A stretch of DNA of 64,000 nucleotides from Lacticaseibacillus yichunensis (GTDB lineage: Bacteria; Bacillota; Bacilli; Lactobacillales; Lactobacillaceae), in contig NZ_RHOG01000007.1 of assembly GCF_003946405.1 (NCBI RefSeq), positions 1 through 64,000 on the forward strand, in the 5' to 3' direction. Both the position numbers and the translations under genes were made by a program. The notes beneath the pieces were generated by a model, which was not told the origin of the DNA, searched no databases, and saw only the letters and a list, made by a program, of their open reading frames with translations. Of this stretch, positions 18,201 to 26,888 are shown in pieces; the first letter of the stretch is position 1, and each line of letters opens with the position of its first letter.

Positions 18201-19170
18201 CATGGATTGGATCGGCCCGGCCTTGGCGCGCTGTGCGGACAGTGAGGACGGCGCCAAAACGCTGCCGGCTTTGACCCCGTATTTTCCAGCGGCTGGCTTC
18301 ACCATTGAAGAAGTCGTGCCAAAGCCAAGCCAAGCCGGCACGACCGCCGATGAAAAGCTGGTCGTCGATGAGGCAGCCCCGATGCCAGGGCTCACGGACT
18401 GGCTGAATTTCCGCTATCCGTTTGCGCAGATGACGACCACGTCCGGCTTCCGCAGCGTGACGGAGATCAAGCGCGCAGTCGAGGATCCGGACCTGGAAGA
18501 AGCCGCGGCTGCCAGCGGCATCCTCACTTTGGAAAATCGTGCGCCGGCTGAGGCCACCGCGCAGGTCGTCAAGCAGTGGACCGCGGACGATTTTCACCTG
18601 CCTGCGTTCATGGCGGCGGAAGGCCAGCCCCACGTCTCCGCCACAGATGTCGGGACCGCCACGCACTTGGTCCTTCAGCGCATCGATCTGAACGGGCCGG
18701 TGGATGAAAAGGCGATTCGCGCCTTCATCCAGCAACTGGTTCAAGCCGGCCTCCTGACCGCCCCGGTCGCCCAGCGCATTCGTGTTGGCCAACTGGCAGC
18801 CTTTTTCCAGACCATCCTGGGCCAACAGCTCCAAGCCGCCGCCCATGTCGAACGCGAAGCCGCCTTTTCCATGCTGCTGCCAGCCAGCCGCATCGCTGGC
18901 AGCCAAGTCGAAGACGACCAGGCCGACGTATTGGTGCACGGCATCATCGACGGCTATTTCGAGGAAAATGGCGCACTGACCCTGTTCGACTACAAAACGG
19001 ACCGCATCGGCGACTCAGTGGCCCCGATTCTGGCACGCTACCGCGGTCAGCTGAACAGCTACGCCGAAGCCCTCAACGCCATGCACCCAACCGGCCCCAA
19101 AGTGGCGCACGCCTGGCTGATTCTCCTAAACCAAAACGGCGACGCCCACGACGTCCTGGACACCCACTAA
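15238..19170 (+). CDS. rexA: ATP-dependent helicase/nuclease subunit RexA (AddA)
   Basis: 1310 aa UvrD-family helicase with a C-terminal nuclease. Walker A SASAGSGKTFVLVQRIL is near residue 31, motif Ia FTKAAAAEMRTRI near residue 64, Walker B IDEYQDTNGLQ near residue 430, motif III GDVKQSIYGFR near residue 461, motif V TIHGSKGLEFPIVF near residue 865, motif VI LYVALTRA near residue 940, and the nuclease LFDYKTDRI near residue 1250. Residues about 566-612 are a low-complexity Ala/Asp/Glu stretch, an expanded linker in the helicase core. It forms an operon with rexB. Confidence 0.95.
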   Translation: MANNISPEKIPAILHGTFKPGDPQHRHDVLVSASAGSGKTFVLVQRILRQLIDGAELDRMLIVTFTKAAAAEMRTRIEKELKATLRASDETARAGKVVPETETQVGLPLTEAQKSHIQAQIDKMTSSWIMTIDAFSQRVVQSYYYVIGLDPSFRILSDETEEAMLKQRVWEQTRDHFYEADGVAAHPFADLEANFYSKGDAGHDGLGGIVDQLLTFAMSTQQPTNWLAHLADGYQPEKVAAQFQNELWPAIHEILTGAVAKLNVLRTELADAFADRKPTDTMKAAVEGIQRFAGMVAGLPDQPDYATVWTALHPAATYFSTWPYGTKKDETRKALLAGQKARRDAIAAELKTITDGPLQLAPADRDYVAGPAAALMTTLADVALWYADALLKEKERQHLAGFGDIEQYALQILTVSDTVAQNYQAQFDLVMIDEYQDTNGLQEALLSRVAAQKPGNRFMVGDVKQSIYGFRLADPSLFMTKYQSYPKLAADQPADNELILLPSNFRSTNNVLTFINMLFAQIMDQEVGELDYDQDAELKFGSSDSLPTDLAGDAQAKATLLLVAQEDSAEDDPNASTAAGSEDAASAETADADAADDNAEDAAAIAKDQAQAQAVIAKILTIVHNPEYQLYDRVDDPAAELTAQNWPHREVDYKDIAILASTRGNNITLQSEFAKAGVPILIPDAKNYFKTTELMVMLSLLRIIDNPKQDIPLAAVLRSPLVALSADEMATIRLAAKARPYYYDALAVFQADPATQETPLGKKLTRFFALLADLRDYAREHALVDLIWHIYSLTGFLDYVGGMPGGNQRQVNLRALASRAAAYEANGFKGLFAFVRFIEQMQKKDKDLDTPVSLADGEDAVRLMTIHGSKGLEFPIVFLLDADHGFNMRDTTAPIIATKNAVGLKFNDPATQITFTTPQYAQAAEAKRKQLLAEEMRKLYVALTRAGQRLFIVAMGKKEKLLPKWRAAAEASEESLLPSLQRGTAKNFMDWIGPALARCADSEDGAKTLPALTPYFPAAGFTIEEVVPKPSQAGTTADEKLVVDEAAPMPGLTDWLNFRYPFAQMTTTSGFRSVTEIKRAVEDPDLEEAAAASGILTLENRAPAEATAQVVKQWTADDFHLPAFMAAEGQPHVSATDVGTATHLVLQRIDLNGPVDEKAIRAFIQQLVQAGLLTAPVAQRIRVGQLAAFFQTILGQQLQAAAHVEREAAFSMLLPASRIAGSQVEDDQADVLVHGIIDGYFEENGALTLFDYKTDRIGDSVAPILARYRGQLNSYAEALNAMHPTGPKVAHAWLILLNQNGDAHDVLDTH

Positions 19171-19184
19171 ATAATTGCTAAATC

Positions 19185-19246
19185 AAAAGAGCCGCAAGCC
19201 GCGAGCGTAGTTTATCAACTACAATGGAGGCAAGCGGTTCTTTTGC
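19185..19246 (+). terminator. Terminator-like hairpin after rexA
   Basis: CAAAAGAGCCGC pairs with GCGGTTCTTTTG, with an inner GTAGT/ACTAC hairpin in the loop. The T run is interrupted (TTCTTTTGC), so termination efficiency is uncertain. Confidence 0.6.
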
Positions 19247-19355
19247 TTACGCGGCGTCTGATGTGGTGAAGGCAGAGGGTAGTGACGAACCATTTTGATG
19301 CAGTCCCGTATCTGTGCTGCCAATTCGACTGTGAACAACTCAACGCAGGATGTGA

Positions 19356-19560
19356 GGGTGGGCTCCGGCCGAAAATGGCTCGCTTCGCATGTCTGGGCGT
19401 AAGGCATAAATGTCTAACGCCCAGAGCAAGCCCCCTCGTCGGCGTTGGCGGCAAAGCCGCTTACGCCGAAAGCAAGCTTGGAGACCGCGAACTTTGCGGG
19501 CTCAAAGTTGCTTGTCCGCTCTACTACGGTCGCCAGCCAATTTTCGGCCGGAGCCCACCC
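19356..19560. repeat. 205-bp MITE-like element with 25-bp terminal inverted repeats (family 2)
   Basis: The left end (19356-19380) begins GGGTGGGCTCCGGCCGAAAA and the right end (19535-19560) is its reverse complement apart from one extra base. Inside are three further hairpins: TCTGGGCGT/ACGCCCAGA (19392-19425), a stem around GGCGTTGGCGGC (19441-19467), and AACTTTG/CAAAGTT (19490-19508). An open reading frame crosses it but has no ribosome binding site or recognisable protein. The arms match the solo palindrome at 4453-4493. No clear target-site duplication is visible. It lies between rexA and dinG. Confidence 0.75.
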
Positions 19561-19664
19561 GGGGGCCAACACCTCCAGGCACCGTTGATTTTCCAGCAAA
19601 ATTGGCGCAACGGGCGGATACATAGTAAACTGGAACCAACTACAACGGAATTTTGGTGAGTAAA

Positions 19665-22496
19665 ATGGGATCTGACACCATCTATGCGGTGATCGATCTA
19701 GAAACAACTGGCACGTCGATCGAAGACGGCGACCGCATCATTCAATTTGGCTGTGCGCTCCTGCAGCACGGCAAGATCATCCAGACTGTCTCGCAGCTGA
19801 TCAACCCCGAGCGTTCCGTACCCGAGGCGATTCAGCAACTGACCGGCATCCGGCCCGCAGACCTGACCGCGGCGCCGTATTTTGATGACGTCGCCAGCAC
19901 GATCAGCGGCCTGCTCGAAGGCACCGTGATCGTCGCACACAACATTAATTTCGATTATCCATTCCTCAGCGCTTCTCTGGCCGAGGTGGGGGAGCCCGTG
20001 CTGATCCAGCCAGGCATCGACACCGTTGAATTGGCGCAGATTCTCCTGCCAACGCAGGCGAGTTTTCGGCTCAGCGACCTGACCACCGTGCTTGCAATTC
20101 GCCATGACAATCCGCACCGCGCAGATAGTGATGCAATCAGCACGGCGAAATTATTGCTGGCGCTGGCCGACCGCTTTCGGGCGTTGCCGACTGTCACCCA
20201 GCGGCATTTGGCGCAGCTGGGGAAAAATCTACTGCGCGACACCGGCGACTTTCTGGCTGGCTTGGTGCAGCCGCTGCGTCCGCTGGCTCATGATCAACGC
20301 CAGGTCGGCCCGTTTATTTTGCGCCAGTCTGCCCAGCCGGTTGCGACGGGTGTTTCTGCGACCGATTTTCCGTTGACGGATCGCGCGAAAAAAGCGTTGC
20401 TCACGCCGACATTGCGGTTTCGCAAGGGGCAGGCGGAGATGATGGATGCCATCTATCAAAATGCTTGCGGCCCGCGCCAGCCGCTGATGATCGAAGCCGG
20501 CACGGGCTTGGGCAAGTCACTGGGCTATCTGCTCCCGTATGCGTTTTTGACGGATGCCGCGCAGCAGGTCGTCGTCGCCACATCCACCAATGTGCTGCAG
20601 GCGCAGTTGGTGAACGAAACAATTCCGCTTTTGGGCCAGCTGCTGCAGCATCCGGTATCTGCTGTGTTGCTCAAAAGTCCGCGCCATTATCTGGACCTTG
20701 CGAAGTTTGATGCGACGCTTGCCGTGCGCGAGCCCAATCGGTTGACGCGGCTACTTCAAATGAAATTGATCGTTTGGCTGACTGAGACCACGACCGGCGA
20801 TCTGGATGAGCTGCATCTGACAAATTATCGCGCCCCGCTGTTTGCGCAGGTGCGCTCGACAGGCGAGCCGCTGCCGGCCAATGATCCGTATCGCAGTGTT
20901 GATTTTTACGGCCAGGTCCAGCACGCCCTGGCGTCTGCGCAGGTGATCGTCACCAACCATGCTTATTTGGCGCGACACAGCGATCTGCTCGCCAGCCACG
21001 GCCGGCCATATCTGGTGGTGGATGAGGCGCAACATTTTGCCGATCAAACGGCGGCGGCTTTTTCGCAGAAGATCGATCTGCGCCGGTTGCACCAACTGCT
21101 GGGCAGCGTGTTGGCCACGATCGATCATGGCGGCACCCGGCGGGATCTGACGCAGATCTTTGCCGATGACGCGCTGATGCGGTATCAGCTGAGCAGTTTT
21201 CAGACACTAGTTCGCGCGGCAAGCGAGTTGGTGGAAGACCTTCAGCAAACCTTGTATCACCATTTCGACCTCGGGCGGAGTCAAACGCCCGGCTTCATTC
21301 AGGTGCCGCTTCGTCCGGACCAAGTCTCCTGGTTGCTGGATCACGTTAAGCAACCACTGGGCAAACTGAAAAATCAGCTTGCTGGCATCGTCGCAGGTGG
21401 CGCGGCGCTTGGGGCTGGGTTTCAGGCCGAGCCAGACCGGTTTTTGGTCGGTGATGCGCCGGCGTTTCAGGTACTGGATGGGTTGCTGGAACGGCTGAGT
21501 GAGCAGGCTGGCGCGATCAATGAACTGGATCCTGCGGCGATGCAGGCCGGAGAAGACGGCGTGGTGTGCCTGACTTTGCTCAATCGCAGTGATGTGTCCA
21601 GCCTGCAGATCACCTGGGACCTATTTTTCGCGGGGCATCAGATTCAAGCGCTGCTGAGTCATTTCAGGGCGCCGGTCTTTGTGGGGGCGACGTTGCGCGT
21701 CGACCGCAATTTCCAGTATTTGACGGCCCAGCTCGGCTATTCGCAACTTGACGGCTCACAGGAATTTGTTTTCCGCAGTCCGTTTCATTATCACCAGCAG
21801 GCACAGTTGTTTGTCGCCGATGATGCGCCGCAGCCCCAGCCGACCGTGCAAAATGAGTTGGCGGATTATTACGCCAAGGCCATCAGCCAGCTCGCGGATG
21901 ACGACCACCAGACGATCGTGTTGTTCACGTCGCTTGCGATGATCAAAAGCGTGTACATCCGGCTGTTACATCAGCCAGTTGCCAGGCGCAAGGAACTGCT
22001 GGCCCAAGGCGTCACAGGCTCCGCGGAAAAGATTGCCAAGCGGTTTGCCATCGCGGATAATAGTTTGCTGCTGGGGGCGGCGAGTTTCTTTGAAGGCATC
22101 GATTATCCGGATCGTCGGCTGGAACGCGTGATCTTGACCCACTTGCCATTTGATGCGCCGGATGATCCGGTGGTCAAGGCGCGTGGGGCGCAGCTTCAAG
22201 CAGCGGGCCGCTCGCCATTTGAGGCGGACAGCCTGCCGCGCGCGACACTCAGGCTGCGCCAAAGTTTTGGCCGGCTCATTCGTACGGAAACGGATCGCGG
22301 TGTTTTCATCGTGTTGGATCCGCGGTTGTTGTCGACTGCCTATGGGGCACGCATGTTGAAGGCACTGCCGGCGGTGCGACCGCTGACATTACCGACCGCC
22401 CAGATCGGGGCCTATGCGCGCTCCTGGCTGGAACATCGCCCCATGACAAAAAAGGAGGCATCTCATGCGTCAAGCACGTCGTCCGACCTGGCATAA
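19665..22496 (+). CDS. dinG: ATP-dependent helicase DinG with N-terminal 3'-5' exonuclease domain
   Basis: 943 aa, the Bacillota DinG form with a DnaQ-like DEDDh exonuclease fused before an XPD-like helicase. Exonuclease motifs: VIDLETTG near residue 9, AHNINFDYPFL near residue 90, and HRADSDA near residue 150. Helicase motifs: Walker A EAGTGLGKSLGYLLP near residue 280, VVDEAQHF near residue 450, and C-terminal QSFGRLIRTETDRG near residue 865. The four Fe-S cysteines of XPD/E. coli DinG are not apparent, as usual for this branch. The ATG at 19665 with GGTGAG just upstream is preferred; in-frame TTG 19653 and GTG 19656 are alternatives. The end overlaps tseB by 32 bases. Confidence 0.93.
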   Translation: MGSDTIYAVIDLETTGTSIEDGDRIIQFGCALLQHGKIIQTVSQLINPERSVPEAIQQLTGIRPADLTAAPYFDDVASTISGLLEGTVIVAHNINFDYPFLSASLAEVGEPVLIQPGIDTVELAQILLPTQASFRLSDLTTVLAIRHDNPHRADSDAISTAKLLLALADRFRALPTVTQRHLAQLGKNLLRDTGDFLAGLVQPLRPLAHDQRQVGPFILRQSAQPVATGVSATDFPLTDRAKKALLTPTLRFRKGQAEMMDAIYQNACGPRQPLMIEAGTGLGKSLGYLLPYAFLTDAAQQVVVATSTNVLQAQLVNETIPLLGQLLQHPVSAVLLKSPRHYLDLAKFDATLAVREPNRLTRLLQMKLIVWLTETTTGDLDELHLTNYRAPLFAQVRSTGEPLPANDPYRSVDFYGQVQHALASAQVIVTNHAYLARHSDLLASHGRPYLVVDEAQHFADQTAAAFSQKIDLRRLHQLLGSVLATIDHGGTRRDLTQIFADDALMRYQLSSFQTLVRAASELVEDLQQTLYHHFDLGRSQTPGFIQVPLRPDQVSWLLDHVKQPLGKLKNQLAGIVAGGAALGAGFQAEPDRFLVGDAPAFQVLDGLLERLSEQAGAINELDPAAMQAGEDGVVCLTLLNRSDVSSLQITWDLFFAGHQIQALLSHFRAPVFVGATLRVDRNFQYLTAQLGYSQLDGSQEFVFRSPFHYHQQAQLFVADDAPQPQPTVQNELADYYAKAISQLADDDHQTIVLFTSLAMIKSVYIRLLHQPVARRKELLAQGVTGSAEKIAKRFAIADNSLLLGAASFFEGIDYPDRRLERVILTHLPFDAPDDPVVKARGAQLQAAGRSPFEADSLPRATLRLRQSFGRLIRTETDRGVFIVLDPRLLSTAYGARMLKALPAVRPLTLPTAQIGAYARSWLEHRPMTKKEASHASSTSSDLA

Positions 22497-22956
22497 AACC
22501 GCCTGGATCGCGGGCATCATCGTCTTCGTCGCGATCATCTTCGCCATATTCTATCGCGCAACTTCCCCGATACGCCAAGTCCGCAGCGAAGCGGAATCCA
22601 TTGCCGCCAAGCAGGCAGGCGTTGCCGACCCCACGGCCTTTTACTGGGACCGCCAGCGCGAGTCCTATCTGACGGTCGGCGGCAAGCAAAAAGATGGCCA
22701 AGCGGTCTATGTCGTCATTCGGCAAAAAACTGGCAAGGTCACTGTTTTGCCGACCAACACCGGCATCTCGGCGGCGAAGGCCAAGGCACAAGCCACCGCG
22801 ACTTTTTCACCGAAAAAGATCGTCAACGTGGGGCTGTCAAAAAGAGGAAAGAAATTTGTTTGGGATGTTGGCTACCAGCTGAAGTCTGGTAAACTGGGGT
22901 ACGTGACCTATGCCTTCAGCGATGGCGAGCAATTGCAATCCATCCGCGGGCTGTAG
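22465..22956 (+). CDS. tseB: TseB/YpmB-like membrane-anchored protein (DUF5590)
   Basis: 163 aa. One N-terminal transmembrane helix (residues 13-30, AWIAGIIVFVAIIFAIF) precedes an extracytoplasmic domain of two PepSY-like halves. In B. subtilis the homologue in the same location (dinG-ypmB-aspB-asnS) is TseB, a modulator of the elongation penicillin-binding protein PBP2A. The ATG at 22465 has AAAGGAGG upstream and sits within the end of dinG. Assignment rests on domain layout plus conserved gene order. Confidence 0.82.
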   Translation: MRQARRPTWHKTAWIAGIIVFVAIIFAIFYRATSPIRQVRSEAESIAAKQAGVADPTAFYWDRQRESYLTVGGKQKDGQAVYVVIRQKTGKVTVLPTNTGISAAKAKAQATATFSPKKIVNVGLSKRGKKFVWDVGYQLKSGKLGYVTYAFSDGEQLQSIRGL

Positions 22957-22977
22957 TCAACAGAGCGTGAAGAAGGC

Positions 22978-24165
22978 ATGCGTGTGCAGGTAGCAAAAAA
23001 GATCGCGGCGATCACGCCAAGCGCAACACTGGCTGTTGCGGCGCAGACCAAGGCCATGAAGGCCCAGGGGCAGACCGTTTCTGACTTGTCGATTGGCCAA
23101 CCGGATTTTGCCACTCCGGCGTTCATCGATGCGGCGGCAAAAGCGGCCATCGATGCAAACCAGGCCAGTTTTTACTTGCCTGCAACGGGCTTGCCGGCCT
23201 TGAAGAAGGCAATCGCGACGCATCTTGCCGCGCGCGGTGGGGCGACGTATGACCCAGATCAGATCGTCGTGACGACCGGGGCTAAGTTTGCGCTTTACAG
23301 CCTGTTTTCGGTGTTGCTTGAGCCGGGAGACGAGGTGCTGGTGCCGATACCAGCCTGGGTCTCTTACATCGAGCAGATCAAATTGGCAGGCGGGCGGCCG
23401 GTTTTGGTGCCGAGCACGACGACGTTCAAGGTGACGCCGGCGCAACTGGAAGCCCAGCGCGGGCCGGCCACCAAGGCAGTGATCATCAACTCGCCGCAAA
23501 ATCCGACCGGGGCCGTTTATTCGCGGGCCGAGCTTGAGGCGATCGGCGACTGGGCCGTGGCCCATGGGGTGCTGCTGATCGCGGATGACATTTACCGCGA
23601 CCTGATCTATCACGGCGTGGCGTTCACCTCACTGACTGAGTTGACACCGGCCATTTTCGCCAATACCGTGTTGATCTCGGGGGTCTCGAAGTCTTATGCG
23701 ATGACCGGCTGGCGCATTGGATTTGCGGCGGGGCCGCGCTCGTTGATCCAGGCGATGGCGACCTTCATCGGCCACACTACCGGCAACGCAACGGCGGTGG
23801 CCCAATATGCAGCGCTGGCCGCGTATACAGGCGATGATCGAACCGTTTTTCAAATGCGCGATGCCTTTGAAAAACGGCTGGATCTTGTCTGGCCACGGCT
23901 CGGTCAGCTGCCAGGCTTTCACCTAGAGGAGAAACCACAAGGTGCATTTTACCTGTTTCCGCGCGCTATCGAAGCGGCGCAGATGACCGGATCTTCCACG
24001 GTGGATGACTTTGCGGCGGCGCTGTTGGCGAAAACAGGGGTGGCAGTGGTGCCGGGCCGCGCGTTTGGTATGCCGGACCACCTGCGCATCAGCTATGCGG
24101 CAAGCGAGGCGACGCTCATGGCCGCGCTTGATCGCATGCAAGCATTTATTGAAAAATATAGGTAA
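22978..24165 (+). CDS. aspB: Pyridoxal-phosphate aminotransferase, aspartate aminotransferase type
   Basis: 395 aa class I/II (fold type I) aminotransferase. The start [24 protein letters not shown] and LSIGQPDF are typical of the Ib aspartate aminotransferases. [12 protein letters not shown] near residue 165 and [10 protein letters not shown] near residue 200 bind the cofactor; the PLP lysine is in [17 protein letters not shown] near residue 235. The ATG at 22978 follows AGAAGG. It lies 21 bases after tseB and 14 before asnS, the Bacillus order, and could supply aspartate or asparagine precursors. Confidence 0.9.
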   Translation: MRVQVAKKIAAITPSATLAVAAQTKAMKAQGQTVSDLSIGQPDFATPAFIDAAAKAAIDANQASFYLPATGLPALKKAIATHLAARGGATYDPDQIVVTTGAKFALYSLFSVLLEPGDEVLVPIPAWVSYIEQIKLAGGRPVLVPSTTTFKVTPAQLEAQRGPATKAVIINSPQNPTGAVYSRAELEAIGDWAVAHGVLLIADDIYRDLIYHGVAFTSLTELTPAIFANTVLISGVSKSYAMTGWRIGFAAGPRSLIQAMATFIGHTTGNATAVAQYAALAAYTGDDRTVFQMRDAFEKRLDLVWPRLGQLPGFHLEEKPQGAFYLFPRAIEAAQMTGSSTVDDFAAALLAKTGVAVVPGRAFGMPDHLRISYAASEATLMAALDRMQAFIEKYR

Positions 24166-24179
24166 GGGGATCAGATCCA

Positions 24180-25478
24180 ATGACAGAAATCATTCGCATC
24201 AAAGACGCAAAAGACCATGTTGACGAGGTCGTCCAGATCAATGGCTGGCTGACTGACAAACGGTCTTCTGGCAAGATCGCATTTTTACAGCTGCGTGATG
24301 GCTCGGCCTATTTCCAAGGCGTGGTCGTCAAAAGTGCCGTCAGCGAGGAAGTCTTTGAGACCGCCAAAACGCTGCGCCAGGAAACAAGCCTGAGCATCAC
24401 CGGGACCATTCATGAGGACACGCGCAGCCACTTCGGTTATGAGATCGAAGTACAGGATCTGAAAGTGGTCGGCGATTCCGGCGACTACCCGATCACCCCG
24501 AAGGAACACGGCATCGAATTTTTGCTCGATCATCGTCATCTTTGGTTGCGGTCCAGCCGGCAGTTTGCCATCCAGCAGATTCGCAACGAAATGATCCGGA
24601 CGACGTATGAATTCTTCAACCAGGAAGGCTTCATCAAGATGGACAGCCCGATTCTGACGGGCTCCGCTCCGGAAGGCACCACCGAGTTGTTCCAGACCAA
24701 GTATTTTGATGAAAAGGCGTATCTGAGCCAATCCGGCCAGCTGTATGCTGAAGCCGGCGCCATGGCTTATGGCAAGGTCTTCACATTTGGCCCAGTCTTT
24801 CGCGCGGAGAAGTCGAAAACACGCCGCCATCTGACCGAATTTTGGATGATCGAGCCCGAAATGGCCTTCACCCATCAGGAAGAGAGCCTGCAGGTCCAAG
24901 AGCGCTACATCGCCACGCTGGTCCAAAATGTGATCGACAACTGTGCCTATGAGCTGACGCTGCTGGATCGCGATATCGACCAGTTGCGCAAATACACCCA
25001 GCTGCCATATCCGCGCATTCGCTATGACAAGGCGATTGAAATGCTTCAGGCGGCGGATTTTGACGTCAAATGGGGCGATGATTTTGGCTCGCCGGAAGAG
25101 ACCTATCTGTCCGATCAATTCGAGCAGCCGGTCTTTGTCCTGAACTATCCAAAGGCCATCAAGCCGTTTTACATGTTGCCAGAAGAAGGCCGCGACGATA
25201 CTTATGTCTGCGCCGACATGCTGGCCCCAGAAGGCTACGGTGAGATCATCGGCGGGTCCGAGCGTGAATGGGACTATGACAAGCTTCAGGCAGCAATCGA
25301 AGCGAAGGGCCTGGATATGAATGAATACGGCTGGTATCTGGATCTGCGCAAGTATGGCAGTGTGCCGCATACCGGTTTTGGCCTTGGCCTTGAGCGCGCG
25401 ATCACGTGGATCTGCCACCTCGATCATTTGCGCGAAGCGATTCCGTTCCCGCGGATGCTCAACCGCCTCAAGCCGTGA
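24180..25478 (+). CDS. asnS: Asparagine--tRNA ligase
   Basis: 432 aa class IIb synthetase that charges tRNA-Asn. The N-terminal OB-fold anticodon domain (about 1-110, [24 protein letters not shown]) is followed by the catalytic core: motif 2 region [27 protein letters not shown] near residue 205 and motif 3 [13 protein letters not shown] near residue 400. [25 protein letters not shown] is typical of AsnRS. ATG at 24180 follows AGGGGATCAG. A hairpin terminator follows. Confidence 0.95.
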   Translation: MTEIIRIKDAKDHVDEVVQINGWLTDKRSSGKIAFLQLRDGSAYFQGVVVKSAVSEEVFETAKTLRQETSLSITGTIHEDTRSHFGYEIEVQDLKVVGDSGDYPITPKEHGIEFLLDHRHLWLRSSRQFAIQQIRNEMIRTTYEFFNQEGFIKMDSPILTGSAPEGTTELFQTKYFDEKAYLSQSGQLYAEAGAMAYGKVFTFGPVFRAEKSKTRRHLTEFWMIEPEMAFTHQEESLQVQERYIATLVQNVIDNCAYELTLLDRDIDQLRKYTQLPYPRIRYDKAIEMLQAADFDVKWGDDFGSPEETYLSDQFEQPVFVLNYPKAIKPFYMLPEEGRDDTYVCADMLAPEGYGEIIGGSEREWDYDKLQAAIEAKGLDMNEYGWYLDLRKYGSVPHTGFGLGLERAITWICHLDHLREAIPFPRMLNRLKP

Positions 25479-25544
25479 TCGCATCACGCACGAAAGGGGA
25501 CTGGGGCGAAGTGTTTTGTCCCACTTCCTACAGCAAAAGCTGGG

Positions 25545-25572
25545 CGCAGGCTCAGCTTTTTTGTCAAAATAA
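25545..25572 (+). terminator. Terminator after asnS
   Basis: AAAAGCTG and CAGCTTTTTT with a GC-rich loop; positioned between asnS and dnaD. dnaD may need its own promoter or readthrough. Confidence 0.75.
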
Positions 25573-25589
25573 AGTCAGGAGGACTGGTC

Positions 25590-26210
25590 ATGAACAATGA
25601 GTTGAATGCCTACTTGGCAGCCGGTCAGGTATCGCTGTCAAATGCGCTTTTCAGCGGCTTTGCGGCCAGTGATCTGACCCAACATGAGCTGATCGTCTAC
25701 CTGTTTTTGACGCAATGGGCCAGCCAGCATGATGAGGCGCCGGCACTCGATACGTTTGCGCAAAGCATGAAGCTGGCAAAAAATGAGACGTATAACGTGA
25801 TTGCCAGCTTGATCAAAAAAGGGGCGGTGCAATTGGTCAGCCGGCAAGATGAAGCAGGCCGTGCCGTCGATCAGTACGACGTGACCCCGCTACTGGCAAA
25901 GTTGTTGACCGCGCCGACCGTGCAGCCAGCCAACATCCAGGCCCTCAATGCCGGACAGCAGATCTTCAATGAGATCGAGGTCGAATTCGGCCGGCCGCTG
26001 TCGCCGATCGAGCAACAGACGATCGGCGATTGGCTGAACGTGGATCATTACGAGCCGGCCGTGATCAGTTTGGCGCTGCGCGAGGCCGTGCTCAATCAGG
26101 CGTATTCGCTGCGCTACATGGATCGCATTTTGATCAACTGGGAGCGCCGCCACCTGACGACGGCCGCGCAGGTCCAAGCAGATTTGAAGCGGCAAAAAAA
26201 CGGACTCTAA
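25590..26210 (+). CDS. dnaD: DnaD-type replication initiation protein
   Basis: 206 aa with the DnaD layout. The N-terminal winged helix spans about residues 1-110 (LTQHELIVYLFLTQWASQ, then SMKLAKNETYNVIASLIKKGAVQLV). The C-terminal DnaD domain includes RPLSPIEQQTIGDWLNVDHYEPAVISLALREAV and YSLRYMDRILINWERR, the family's conserved end (YxxxILxxW). DnaD helps load the replicative helicase at oriC and during restart in Bacillota. ATG at 25590 has AGGAGG upstream. nth follows 12 bases later, as in Bacillus. Confidence 0.92.
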   Translation: MNNELNAYLAAGQVSLSNALFSGFAASDLTQHELIVYLFLTQWASQHDEAPALDTFAQSMKLAKNETYNVIASLIKKGAVQLVSRQDEAGRAVDQYDVTPLLAKLLTAPTVQPANIQALNAGQQIFNEIEVEFGRPLSPIEQQTIGDWLNVDHYEPAVISLALREAVLNQAYSLRYMDRILINWERRHLTTAAQVQADLKRQKNGL

Positions 26211-26222
26211 CGGAGGCATGCA

Positions 26223-26888
26223 ATGGCAAAAATGACGGTGGCGCAGGCCCGCACATTGATGGGGCTGGTGTTGAAGCTGTATCCAGAGGCGCAACCCACG
26301 CTGAATGCCGAGTCGCCATTTCAGATTCTGGTTGCGGTGATGCTCTCGGCCCAAACGACGGATGTGGCGGTCAACGCCTGCACGCCGGCGCTGTTTCGCG
26401 CGTATCCGACCCCGGCGGCCATGGCAACCGCCACCCCGGCTGAGCTGGAACCCTACATCGACCGCCTCGGACTGTACCACAACAAGGCCAAGTACCTGCA
26501 GGCATTGAGTGCCGCGCTTGTGGCTCAATTTGGCGGCGTGGTGCCGCAGACCTATGCGGAATTGACCCAATTGCCAGGGGTCGGGCGGAAAACAGCGACC
26601 GTGGTGCGCACCGATGCATTCGGCGTGCCGGGCATCGCCGTCGATACCCATGTCAGCCGCATCATCAAAGGCTTTGGGCTGGTGCCTCAGCGCGCCACAC
26701 CCACGCAGATTCAGGCCTATTTGGAACATTTGATGCCACCTGACACCTGGATCAATTTGCATCGGGCGCTGATCAGACTCGGCCGCGAGTGGCTGTCCGC
26801 GCGCCGTCCTGAGTTGCCACCGGGTGCGGATTGGCAAGCGTTTGCCGGTTATTATCGACCGCTACAAAGGAGACCAACCAATGAGTGA
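26223..26888 (+). CDS. nth: Endonuclease III family DNA glycosylase without Fe-S cysteines
   Basis: 221 aa helix-hairpin-helix glycosylase for oxidised pyrimidines. LVAVMLSAQTTDVAVN near residue 37, the HhH motif LPGVGRKTATVV near residue 117 with the catalytic lysine, and the catalytic aspartate in GIAVDTHVSRI near residue 137 are all present. The C-terminus differs: after LHRALIRLGREWLSARRPELPP there is not one cysteine, so the four-cysteine Fe-S cluster loop (C-X6-C-X2-C-X5-C) of canonical Nth is missing. The start overlaps nothing; the stop overlaps comEB by eight bases. Confidence 0.92.
   Translation: MAKMTVAQARTLMGLVLKLYPEAQPTLNAESPFQILVAVMLSAQTTDVAVNACTPALFRAYPTPAAMATATPAELEPYIDRLGLYHNKAKYLQALSAALVAQFGGVVPQTYAELTQLPGVGRKTATVVRTDAFGVPGIAVDTHVSRIIKGFGLVPQRATPTQIQAYLEHLMPPDTWINLHRALIRLGREWLSARRPELPPGADWQAFAGYYRPLQRRPTNE

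Noticed and set aside
11445-19170. AddAB type with Fe-S cluster in AddB
   Set aside because: The cysteine ligands of B. subtilis AddB are not seen, so the RexB name is used.
19282-19659. 125-aa open frame across the MITE-like element
   Set aside because: No ribosome binding site, its sequence is a translation of inverted repeats, and it runs into the dinG start.
24285-25487. 400-aa antisense frame over asnS
   Set aside because: Long opposite-strand frames are common in GC-rich genes; no start signal and no protein motifs. Similar frames opposite carB (56957-58291), rexA and rexB are rejected for the same reason.
25511-25530. GAAGTG..CACTTC near asnS as a third family-3 copy
   Set aside because: Only a 6-bp stem matches and the internal AAGCGCCAGGTCCG is absent.
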